Positions 27,389-35,280 of a stretch of DNA of 64,000 nt are shown in pieces (positions within the stretch are counted from its first letter, which is position 1; each line of letters opens with the position of its first letter). A program made the position numbers and the translations under genes. A model generated the notes under the pieces. The model was not told the origin of the DNA. It ran no database searches and saw nothing but the letters and a program-made list of their open reading frames with translations. This DNA comes from JAWKOK01 sp963765875 (lineage in GTDB: Bacteria > Chloroflexota > Anaerolineae > Caldilineales > Caldilineaceae). The DNA lies in the NCBI GenBank assembly GCA_963765875.1, contig CAVXYK010000001.1, positions 153,864-217,863 of the forward strand, given 5' to 3'.

Positions 27389-28147
27389 TTATCTCCTCCG
27401 TTCGGCCGAAACCCGTTGCGGCACAAGCGCGTCTTCACCATCTATCGGTTTGGATGCGAGAGTTGGCATGCCATGCTTCAGCAAAACAGGGAAAATCTTG
27501 GCAAGATTGGTCGGCGTCCAGAGCGTGCCGCCAGCGGAGGTGTAGCCTTCCACTATCGCAGTCTGCAGGTCTTCTGCCGTGCGTCCAGGAAACCAGGTAA
27601 AAGCTTGGCCGACGGTAAAAGGTATGTGAGAGTCGCTGCCGCCAAGTTCGCTATGCCGTGATTGACGTCGGTTCTTCCATGCAGTCAAAGGATTGCTGAC
27701 TAAATTGGTTGGGAAGCCATTGCGAACCTCAACACCATCTAGCGGTAAGGTCGCGATTTGCGTGCCAACACCTTGCATCAGTGTGGCAGTAGCCCAGTAG
27801 CTGAATGGATGAGCGGCAATTGCCAGTCCACCCTGGGCATGTATGGCCTGCACTGCTTCTAGCGCTGTGGCATACTGAGGCAGTGTTGCATTGAGAAACA
27901 GACCGATGATATCGCCTTCGTCCGTCGTGACTTCTTGGCCGATAATCACGTCAAGGTCCAGCCTTTGTCTGCGGGCATGTGCTTGGGCCACATAAGCGCC
28001 ATCTGTTGTATCGTGATCGGTGATGGCAATGACACGCACTTCCGTGTACGATGCTATGTAGTCAAGTAACTCAGCAGGGGTTGCCACGCCATCACTGTAA
28101 GCCGTGTGTAGATGTGTGTCGGCTTTGCTGCGAAACAATTCTGTCAT
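27389..28147 (-). CDS. PHP-domain phosphoesterase
   Basis: 252-residue protein with a PHP metal-dependent phosphoesterase fold. DTHLHTAYSDG at 10-20 gives the HxH motif, ITDHDTTDG near 42 the next metal ligands, GQEVTT the Glu, and AAHPFSYW and GSDSHIPFTVG the later His ligands. Such proteins hydrolyse small phosphate esters or 3',5'-bisphosphates; the substrate here is unknown. The ATG at 28147 has AGGAG upstream. It ends one nt before the pyrophosphorylase start, so they share an operon. Confidence 0.85.
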   Translation of the reverse strand: MTELFRSKADTHLHTAYSDGVATPAELLDYIASYTEVRVIAITDHDTTDGAYVAQAHARRQRLDLDVIIGQEVTTDEGDIIGLFLNATLPQYATALEAVQAIHAQGGLAIAAHPFSYWATATLMQGVGTQIATLPLDGVEVRNGFPTNLVSNPLTAWKNRRQSRHSELGGSDSHIPFTVGQAFTWFPGRTAEDLQTAIVEGYTSAGGTLWTPTNLAKIFPVLLKHGMPTLASKPIDGEDALVPQRVSAERRR

Positions 28148-28475
28148 CCCTGTTCTCCTGACTGAGTGAAGTGGCCTCATCTGGCTGAATGCGCTCTCTG
28201 CCTATCCATAATGTCATTGGGCAGTAGAATCAGTCTATCGGGCGCATAGAAACCATGTTAAGATTTTTGGAGAGTGATTGCGCTTGGAACGAGCAGTTTG
28301 CCGATAGCTGGATCACAGTCGAAAATCTGATGCCTTTGGAATGACGGTACATTGTTCCCTCGTGCAGACCATGGGCAGAAACACATTTGAGCTGCAATGA
28401 GCTCCGGCTGCCGATGTTTGGATGACCCACTGTGCCTGGTTGCGTGAACGATCGATGGCGCATCCAGCAACTATA

Positions 28476-28508
28476 GAAACAAATGGACCCTGCCGATCGG
28501 CAGGGTCC
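28476..28508 (-). terminator. palindromic rho-independent-type terminator after the O-antigen ligase gene
   Basis: A perfect 24-nt palindrome at 28485-28508 (arms GGACCCTGCCGA and its complement) lies 67 nt downstream of the minus-strand ligase stop. On that strand it is followed by ATTTGTTTC, a modest U-rich tail. It is the clearest terminator in the window. Confidence 0.65.
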
Positions 28509-28575
28509 GTTTGGCTGAAGATAGTGTTGGGAGCACAGAAGGCAGCTTGATCTTAGACAGACTGATACCTTACTG

Positions 28576-30069
28576 CTATGCGTCACTGCCGGATAAGGCC
28601 GTGATATCTTGCCGTGTGTCGGCTTGATTGCGCTCTTCCTGGACCAGAATCGTGGCAGTCGCCAGGCCGACGTAGAGCCAGAATAGCACGGTCATGTGGG
28701 GGTACGTCATGTTGAACCAGTAATGGTCGAAGATTCCACTGACGATGACGCCCAGTATGGCCCCGCTGAAACCCAAGAGAATGGCCTCCAAGCCGGGATC
28801 GTAGCCCTTGCGCCAAGAGTTGGCCATCATGATGAAGAAGCCGACTAGAATGGCAAGAAAGATGGCCAGACCAATCACGCCCATGTTTTCGGCGATGATC
28901 AGGTAGAGCATGCTGACGCCCAGGTAGATATCGATGTCGGGCACGCCGGTGAAACCGACGCCAAAGAAGGGGTAGCGGCCGATCAGGATCAGCGCGTCCT
29001 TGTACTCGCCGAAACGCATCTGGGTGGCCAGATCTTCGCCCGCGAAGCCCTCAAGGAGGCGAGCGACATATTCCTGGGTCTGGGGCAGAAAGAGCAGCAA
29101 TACGGCCCCGACAATGGCCCAGGGAATCAGCTTGCGATACTTGAGCAACGCCAGCAGGCCGATGGCTGCGGCCAGACCCAGCAAGGCCGACCGGCTGTAG
29201 GTCAAATAGAGGGCAGCGAAGGCCGTGGCGAACATGATGGCGGTCAACCAGCGCGGGAAGATGCGCTCACTGGCAAACAGCTGGGGCGCCAGCGGCGCGG
29301 CCACCATGATCATCATGCCGCCGAGTACGTTTGGATCGACGGCCGTACCGATGGCGCGCATGGTGCCCGCCGTGTCATCCTCGATGTAGCGCAGCGCGCC
29401 GTAGCCGCCCGGATAGTCGAAACGTTGCAGACGGTTGAGTACCCAGACTGTGGCATCCTCGGGGATGACGTAGAAGAGCACGGCGATGGTTGCACCGGCC
29501 CAGCCCGCCAGCAGAAGCCAGCGCGTCACCCAGATCACTTCATCCTTTGTGCGCACTGTGTTGATGGCTACGAAAAAGAGACTGATGCCCAGCAGCAGTT
29601 CCATGAAGCGGCGGATGAAGAAGCTGTTGGCCGCGCTGTGGGTCATGCCGTTGGCAAAACTGAAGACCATCATTAGCATGAAGAGGCTCACCAGCAGTCC
29701 CAGTGGCGAGGCGATGAAATCCTTCTGTTGTCCTGTGACGAGCTTGAAGACCCAGACGAAGAAGAGCGCGCCCAACGCCACATCGAGGAATGTGGGCTTA
29801 AAGCCGATGCTGAAGGGCAGGGTGGCGAAGGGCAGCACAAAGATGACCCCGGCCAGGGCTACGAAACCCCAGTGCGTGTCGTCCAAGATCAACACCAAAC
29901 CGACCACGGCAATCGCCGCTGCCAAGGCAAGCAACGGGCCGACGATGCCGATAAAGAGCGCGATCAGCAATGCCCCCGATGCCAGCAGCAAGGCCATGGT
30001 GGCACGTCGCACCAGCGGGTTGTGGGAAAAGATGAGGTTTTGGGCCGAACGATAGGTGCTATTCAGCAT
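28576..30069 (-). CDS. O-antigen ligase/polymerase family membrane protein (Wzy/WaaL-like)
   Basis: 497-residue membrane protein with about 11-12 hydrophobic segments and a long extracytoplasmic loop in the Wzy_C region (about 240-400). ALYLTYSRSALLGLAAAIGLL (YLTYSRSALLGLAA) is the hallmark of the family. GVGFTGVPDIDIYLG and LIIAENMGVIGL follow, the usual place of the catalytic loop His/Glu. These proteins polymerise or ligate lipid-linked glycan units outside the membrane. The ATG at 30069 starts the conserved part. With the flippase and glycosyltransferases it completes a Wzx/Wzy-type set. Confidence 0.85.
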   Translation of the reverse strand: MLNSTYRSAQNLIFSHNPLVRRATMALLLASGALLIALFIGIVGPLLALAAAIAVVGLVLILDDTHWGFVALAGVIFVLPFATLPFSIGFKPTFLDVALGALFFVWVFKLVTGQQKDFIASPLGLLVSLFMLMMVFSFANGMTHSAANSFFIRRFMELLLGISLFFVAINTVRTKDEVIWVTRWLLLAGWAGATIAVLFYVIPEDATVWVLNRLQRFDYPGGYGALRYIEDDTAGTMRAIGTAVDPNVLGGMMIMVAAPLAPQLFASERIFPRWLTAIMFATAFAALYLTYSRSALLGLAAAIGLLALLKYRKLIPWAIVGAVLLLFLPQTQEYVARLLEGFAGEDLATQMRFGEYKDALILIGRYPFFGVGFTGVPDIDIYLGVSMLYLIIAENMGVIGLAIFLAILVGFFIMMANSWRKGYDPGLEAILLGFSGAILGVIVSGIFDHYWFNMTYPHMTVLFWLYVGLATATILVQEERNQADTRQDITALSGSDA

Positions 30070-30100
30070 TGTTTTCCAGGTAGGCCACGGTTCGGAAAAG

Positions 30101-30170
30101 CACTCACCACAGAGGCACGGAGTATACACGGAGATCACAGAGGCAATTCAGAGAGCAGTTCTTCGTCTCT
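30101..30170. repeat. CACAGAGG/CACGGAG dispersed-type repeat
   Basis: The intergenic stretch upstream of the ligase gene holds CACCACAGAGGCACGGAG, ACACGGAGATCACAGAGG and, inverted, TCGTCTCTGTGACC. Short CACAGAGG/CACGGAG modules like these form dispersed repeats in several environmental genomes. The remaining 300 bp to the acetyltransferase gene hold nothing I recognise. Confidence 0.45.
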
Positions 30171-30466
30171 GTGACCATCGATGGCGTTCAGTGCCTGAAT
30201 CACGAAAACGTATAATTCAGACTATCATAACACCCATTCACGCCAAAACCGTTCCTGCATTCCATACAAAGATGGCCTTCGGGTGTCGAAAGTGCCGGGG
30301 ACGGGCCGGAAGCTGCTCGCTGACCGAAGCATTGGTGGCCCGTCGCCAGCACTTGGTTGGCCACAATCCCATCGATTCGAAAGAGTCGACTTGCCCGTGG
30401 ATGAAATCAGCGAGAATCTGCCAGATCCGCCCTGTCCGCGTTCTATCCTCGGCGTGGAACTGATGG

Positions 30467-31417
30467 TTATCCAATATTCAACATCCGCTGAACGCCAAAG
30501 CAGACCGGCTGGAAGTGGCGGCACCAGAAGCGGTTGGCCTCGACATTGGTCGGTTCAAAGTCGACGCCGCAGCGTTGATAGCCCGCCTCGCGGGCCCAAT
30601 CGATACAGCGAGCCAGCAGTGCTGTGCCTACGCCTTGCCCACGCGCTGTGGGCAGCGAGAATGCACCGGTGATGCTGGCCGTGCCTTCGTCGCGGATTAT
30701 GCTCGACGCGTCCTCAGTGGCCGGGCCGACCTTCATGAAGGCGACCGGCTCGTCAGCCTGCCAGGCAAGGAAATATCGCAGCGTTTCGTCCTGCAGACTG
30801 GTGGAGAGCTCGTCTCGATCCGGCAATTCGTGTTGGAGCAGGAAAACGGGCGCTGCTTGCAAGTGTCTGACCAGGCCTGTGGACAGCGCCAGCATCGGTT
30901 CCAGATCGTCTAGCGTCGCCCGCGTGATTTTCACATCGGCGAACGCGCCTTGTAGCGGGCTGAGATCGCGCATGGCGTCCATGGCCAGCATGCCGAAGCC
31001 TAGCCGAAAGAGGGTGTCGGCGGCTTCGTGATCGTCGGCAAAGAGGACCGGCAAGAATGAGGTAGCGCCGTCGGCATACCAATGTTCGGCAGCTGTAGCG
31101 ACCATCGCCTCGTAGACCCGACCTGATCGGCCCGAGACCGCCGCGTTGGCCCACTCGGGCGAGAGCACGGTCCGGCGACCGCGAAAGTCATCGATCGTGA
31201 TCGAAAGCAGAAAACCGACAAGATCGTCGCCATCCATGGCGACAACGCCGGACGCAGATTCCCGTAGATCGACGAGCATAGGCAGAAGAAGATTGACTTT
31301 CCCATATTGAGTGGGCAACGATGGAACAACGGCCTGCAAGCCGTTATAGCGATCTGCGACGAGCAATGCCGCGTCTTTCAGATGGTGATTGGAAAATGGT
31401 TCAATTTTCAGTGACAT
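30467..31417 (-). CDS. tandem GNAT N-acetyltransferase
   Basis: 316-residue protein with two GNAT-like halves. The C-terminal half (about 160-316) has the acetyl-CoA motif LPTARGQGVGTALLARCIDWAREAG (RGQGVGTALL, Q/RxxGxG/A type) and the following GVDFEPTNVEANRFW strand-helix. The N-terminal half (VVAMDGDDLVGFLLS) is a degenerate GNAT fold. The acceptor substrate is unknown. The ATG at 31417 (MSLKIEPF) suits the domain start. It stands alone on the minus strand, divergent from the redox operon, with a palindromic element in between. Confidence 0.8.
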   Translation of the reverse strand: MSLKIEPFSNHHLKDAALLVADRYNGLQAVVPSLPTQYGKVNLLLPMLVDLRESASGVVAMDGDDLVGFLLSITIDDFRGRRTVLSPEWANAAVSGRSGRVYEAMVATAAEHWYADGATSFLPVLFADDHEAADTLFRLGFGMLAMDAMRDLSPLQGAFADVKITRATLDDLEPMLALSTGLVRHLQAAPVFLLQHELPDRDELSTSLQDETLRYFLAWQADEPVAFMKVGPATEDASSIIRDEGTASITGAFSLPTARGQGVGTALLARCIDWAREAGYQRCGVDFEPTNVEANRFWCRHFQPVCFGVQRMLNIG

Positions 31418-31465
31418 CGATTGCTCCGACTTGTTGAGTACTACGTCTTCGCTGATTCCGGCCAA

Positions 31466-31650
31466 ACTCGTTTTTCTGGTTCTGGCATTTTCTGTGGTTT
31501 GGATGCGAAACGCTACACTACAACGGATTTAGAGGAGGAACGGATTTACCCGAGAATCGCCACAATCAGTCAATAATCCGTTCCGCTCCTAATCCGCTGT
31601 AGTGTTTGTTCGGCACAACCACGGAAAATGCTAGAACCAGCGTTTTTGCT
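31466..31650. repeat. large nested inverted repeat (MITE-like element)
   Basis: Two nested pairs of imperfect arms share one centre near 31558: outer arms 31466-31500 and 31616-31650 (around CTGGTTCTGGCATTTTC and its near complement), inner arms 31511-31547 and 31573-31605 (around CACTACAACGGATT). No coding capacity. It sits between the acetyltransferase and the redox operon and looks like a non-autonomous mobile element or a strong cruciform. Confidence 0.7.
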
Positions 31651-31984
31651 TGCGATCTATGCTTTATCTCACTCTGTCTTGCACTCGGGTTAGTCGTTCG
31701 TCTCTTGCCCAGTATACCTGAAGCTCCGTCCTGCGTCATGCAGTGTGCCAAATTCGGGTGCAATTCGCGCTGAGGGCCGGTCTGCTGGCGCTGATCCCGA
31801 CAGCTTCGCCCCCAAACTGAATTGTGTCGGCCAAATTCAACGGGACAGATGTCCCCCAAAAGAGGGGACTATCGCCTCTATACTGCTCATGCGAAACTGG
31901 TACACTGACATAGAAAGCAGGCTCGATGGGCCGCTCAAAGCTCATCGCTGACATTCCGGGCGGAGAAGTGGAGGAAGTAAGACG

Positions 31985-33514
31985 ATGGAATACGATGTCA
32001 CGATCATCGGCGGCGGCGTGGTTGGTTGCGCCATCGCCCGAGCGTTGACGCGCTACCGGCTGCATGTCGCTCTGTTGGAGAAGGAGGACGATGTCGGCTA
32101 TGGGACCAGCAAGGCCAACAGCGGCATCATCCATGGCGGCCATCATGCTGCGCCTGATACACTCAAGGGGCAACTGGAATGGGCCGGCAATCGTCTCTGG
32201 GATCGCCTGTGCGATGACCTTGGATTTGGCTTTGAACGCGTCGGTGAGTTGACTGTTGCCATGGATGAGGAGCAGTTGCCTGAGCTGGAGAAACTGCTTC
32301 ATCATGGACAGGTTAAGGGTGTGCCGGGCATGGAACTGTGGTCGCGTGAGCGCATCCTGCACGAAGAGCCCAATCTGTCCGAATCCGTCATCGCCGCTGT
32401 CCATGCGCCGACCACCGGCGTGATCAATCCCTACGAGGCCTGCTTTGGGTTGATTGACAGCGCCGTCCACAACGGCTGTACCCTGATGACGGGCTGTCAG
32501 GTGACAGCGCTCTCTCAACAGGCTGATGAACACTGGATCGTCGAGAGCAGCGCCGGCCAAGTCCACACCCGTTTCGTGATCAACGTCGCCGGTCTCTACG
32601 CTGATGAAGTCGCGGGCATGGCTGGTGTGCGTACCTTCAGCATCCACCCGCGTAAGGGCGAGGAATATTTGCTCGACAAACGGCTGCAAGGATTCGTGAA
32701 ACGTGTCATCTTTCCCTGCCCGACACCGGTCTCCAAAGGGATTCTAGTCATTCCCACTTACGACGGCACGATTATGGTCGGTCCTACGGCAGAAGATGTT
32801 GAGGACAAGACGGATCTGACCACATCGACAGCCGGCGCGGAAGCGATCTTTGCCCAAGTCAGCCGGCTGGCGCCCGGCATCAGCTCACGCGACTGTATCG
32901 CTGAGTTTGCGGGCCTACGTGCTGCGGCCGATGGCGGGGATTTCATTATCGGACCCACCGCCAAGAGGGGATTCATCAATGTAGCCGGCATTCAGTCGCC
33001 GGGCTTGACCGCGGCCCCGGCCATTGCCGAGATGATCGTAGAGATCCTGCGCGACGAAGGGCTGGCACTGGCAGCCAATGACGCCTTTGAGCCGACTCTG
33101 CCCAAACCGGTCCGCTTTGCCGCTCTCTCCACCGATGAACAGATCGCGCTGGCGGCGACAGATCCTCGCTACGGGCGTCTGGCCTGCCGCTGTGAGTGGG
33201 TTACCGAAGGCGAGGTCGTGGAAGCCATTGGCCGGGGTGCGCGCTCGTTGGATGGCATCAAGTTTCGTACGCGGGCCGGCATGGGACGCTGCCAGGGTGG
33301 CTTTTGTACGGCGCGTTGTATGCAGCTATTGGCCGACGAGCATTCGATGTCCATGACGACGGTGACGAAACGGGGTGGTGATTCGTGGTTGGTTCTGGAC
33401 AGATCGGCAGCCGAAGGTGGGACCCAGTTTCCGGATGAGCATGTGGATGATGCTGTCGATGACGACGATCCTGGAAGCGTCGCTGGTGTTCAGATGAAGG
33501 AGAGTGGATCATGA
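31985..33514 (+). CDS. FAD-dependent oxidoreductase, GlpA/LhgO-like with BFD-type [2Fe-2S] domain
   Basis: 509-residue flavoprotein of the DAO/anaerobic glycerol-3-phosphate dehydrogenase type. The FAD Rossmann motif VTIIGGGVVGCAIARAL is at 5-21; GTSKANSGIIHGGHH near 40 and FAGLRAAADGGDFIIGPT near 305 are typical. A BFD-like iron-sulfur domain at 393-455 has CRCEWVTEGEVVEAI and RCQGGFCTARC with four Cys ligands. Likely reaction: oxidation of a hydroxy acid or glycerol-3-phosphate, electrons passing to its partners. The ATG follows GAGGAAG. It overlaps the next gene as ATGA. An acidic tail of about 30 residues is unusual. Confidence 0.87.
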   Translation: MEYDVTIIGGGVVGCAIARALTRYRLHVALLEKEDDVGYGTSKANSGIIHGGHHAAPDTLKGQLEWAGNRLWDRLCDDLGFGFERVGELTVAMDEEQLPELEKLLHHGQVKGVPGMELWSRERILHEEPNLSESVIAAVHAPTTGVINPYEACFGLIDSAVHNGCTLMTGCQVTALSQQADEHWIVESSAGQVHTRFVINVAGLYADEVAGMAGVRTFSIHPRKGEEYLLDKRLQGFVKRVIFPCPTPVSKGILVIPTYDGTIMVGPTAEDVEDKTDLTTSTAGAEAIFAQVSRLAPGISSRDCIAEFAGLRAAADGGDFIIGPTAKRGFINVAGIQSPGLTAAPAIAEMIVEILRDEGLALAANDAFEPTLPKPVRFAALSTDEQIALAATDPRYGRLACRCEWVTEGEVVEAIGRGARSLDGIKFRTRAGMGRCQGGFCTARCMQLLADEHSMSMTTVTKRGGDSWLVLDRSAAEGGTQFPDEHVDDAVDDDDPGSVAGVQMKESGS

Positions 33515-34788
33515 TCAGTGCCAATCCGCTTCATCTGCGATCCGACTACGATGTTCTGGTGGTCGGCGGTGGTCCGGCCGGTCTGAGCGCAGCGCTGGCC
33601 GCACAGGAGAGTGGAGCCGATCATGTGCTGATTGTCGATCGTGAGCCGGAGGCGGGCGGCATTCTGCTGCAATGCATCCATCCCGGGTTTGGATTGCATT
33701 ATTTCAAGCAGGAACTGACTGGCCCCGAGTACGCTCAGCGCGTTCTGGAGCAGGTGCTGGAACATGAGATCGATCTGCTTACGGATGCCTATGTGCTCGA
33801 CATCGACCGCCATCGGCGTGTGAAGCTCATGTCGACGACAGAGGGCGTGCGTATGCTCGATGTTCGCACGGCCGTGCTGGCCATGGGTGCACGCGAACGG
33901 ACGCGCGGGGCCATTCGCATTCCGGGCACGCGGCCTGCCGGCGTTTTCACGGCAGGGTTGGCCCAGAAGTTCGTCAACATGATGGGCTTTTTGCCTGGGC
34001 GCCGGGCCGTCATCCTCGGTTCAGGCGACATCGGGTTGATCATGGCGCGGCGGCTGACATTGGAGGGTGTCGAGGTGCTGGGCGTCTTTGAAATCATGCC
34101 CCACGCCAATGGCCTCAACCGCAACATTGTCCAATGTCTGCACGACTTCGATATTCCGCTCCACCTTTCGACGACGGTGGTGGAGATCCACGGCCAGGAA
34201 CGGGTCGAGAGCGTGACCGTAGCGCCGGTGGATCAACAGTTCAAGCCGGATCTGGCCCGTGCATGGGATCTGCCCTGTGATACGTTGCTGCTCTCCATCG
34301 GCCTGATCCCGGATGCGGAGTTGGCACGCCAGCTACGCCTGCCTCTGGATCCGGTGACAGGAGGGCCACGCGTCGACAGCGCCATGCAGACTGCCATGGA
34401 TTGCGTCTTCGCCTGCGGCAACGTGGTGCACATCCACGATCTGGTCGACTTTGTCAGTCAGGAGGCTGCATTGGCCGGCCGCTATGCCGGCCTGCATGTG
34501 CGCGGTCAATTGCCGCCGGCGGACAATATTGCCCTGGCGCCGGGCGAGAACGTCGCGTATTGCGTGCCCCAGACCATTTCCAGCGAACGCACGCACACGA
34601 TCTATCTGCGGGTCCGTCGTCCCATGGAGGCCTGTACGATCCGCCTGGCCACACCGGGAAACGAATATATCTACGAGAAAAAACTGCGCTACGTCTTCCC
34701 TGCCGAAATGGTCAACTTGACCGTTCGACCGCGTTTTCTCGAACATTTTCATGGTGATGCGTTGCGGGTGGATGTGGTGGAGCGGTGA
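33511..34788 (+). CDS. NAD(P)/FAD-dependent oxidoreductase, partner of the GlpA-like protein
   Basis: 425-residue pyridine-nucleotide-disulfide-type flavoprotein. VLVVGGGPAGLSAALAAQESG is the FAD site at the start (GGGPAGLSAAL), GARERTRGAIRIPGTRPAG near 130, and VILGSGDIGLIMARRL the second nucleotide site near 170. VFACGNVVHIHDLVDFVSQEA (ACGN...VDFVS) closes the FAD domain. Family members sit between a GlpA-like flavoprotein and a DUF1667 protein, as here, and probably pass electrons to NAD(P) or an iron-sulfur carrier. Start ATG overlaps the upstream stop by 4 nt. Confidence 0.86.
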   Translation: MISANPLHLRSDYDVLVVGGGPAGLSAALAAQESGADHVLIVDREPEAGGILLQCIHPGFGLHYFKQELTGPEYAQRVLEQVLEHEIDLLTDAYVLDIDRHRRVKLMSTTEGVRMLDVRTAVLAMGARERTRGAIRIPGTRPAGVFTAGLAQKFVNMMGFLPGRRAVILGSGDIGLIMARRLTLEGVEVLGVFEIMPHANGLNRNIVQCLHDFDIPLHLSTTVVEIHGQERVESVTVAPVDQQFKPDLARAWDLPCDTLLLSIGLIPDAELARQLRLPLDPVTGGPRVDSAMQTAMDCVFACGNVVHIHDLVDFVSQEAALAGRYAGLHVRGQLPPADNIALAPGENVAYCVPQTISSERTHTIYLRVRRPMEACTIRLATPGNEYIYEKKLRYVFPAEMVNLTVRPRFLEHFHGDALRVDVVER

Positions 34789-34836
34789 GAGGGTGAATGA
34801 TTATGCGTCCCTGTCACCTTGTTTACTGGAGGCAAG

Positions 34837-35217
34837 ATGGAAACAACAAGTTACCTGTGCATCGGCTGCCCTCTGGGCTGCCGTCTTGAGGTGGACGAGG
34901 ATGAGGCTGGAGAAATCGTCGAGATACGTGGTTTCTCGTGCAAACGCGGCAAGACCTATGCCGAGCAGGAGCATGTCGCGCCGCAACGGTTGGTGACCAC
35001 CACGGTGGAGATTGCCGGCGCTCGCCATGCTCGGCTGCCAGTGAAAAGCAGTGTGCCTGTGCCCAAGGACTCAGTCGTCGACGTCTGTCGAGCCCTGCGC
35101 CGACTGCGCGTACGTGCGCCCGTCCACATGGGCAACGTCATCGCAACGAATGTGCTCAACACAGGCGCTGATGTGATCGCAACGCGTGACATGCCCGTGG
35201 TTGAACCGTCCTCATAG
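34837..35217 (+). CDS. DUF1667 domain protein
   Basis: 126-residue DUF1667 protein. Four Cys in the N-terminal part (CIGCPLGCRLEV and GFSCKRG) probably bind a metal or iron-sulfur cluster. The remainder has LPVKSSVPVPKD and VHMGNVIATNVLNTGADVIATR (GNVIATNVL), conserved in the family. It is found with paired flavoprotein oxidoreductases such as those just upstream and is likely their third subunit. The ATG at 34837 follows GGAGGCAAG. The 48-nt gap from the previous gene carries part of a GTCACCTTGT-like sequence. Confidence 0.85.
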   Translation: METTSYLCIGCPLGCRLEVDEDEAGEIVEIRGFSCKRGKTYAEQEHVAPQRLVTTTVEIAGARHARLPVKSSVPVPKDSVVDVCRALRRLRVRAPVHMGNVIATNVLNTGADVIATRDMPVVEPSS

Positions 35218-35280
35218 GTCGAACCTCGTGTTGACAGATCGGGGCTGACTTCAGCGGCCGCTCCCGACGAAACGGGATGT

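Noticed and set aside
31736..32689. 317-codon open frame antisense to the GlpA-like gene
   Set aside because: It is the mirror of a well-supported flavoprotein gene; its translation has no recognisable domain and no good ribosome site.
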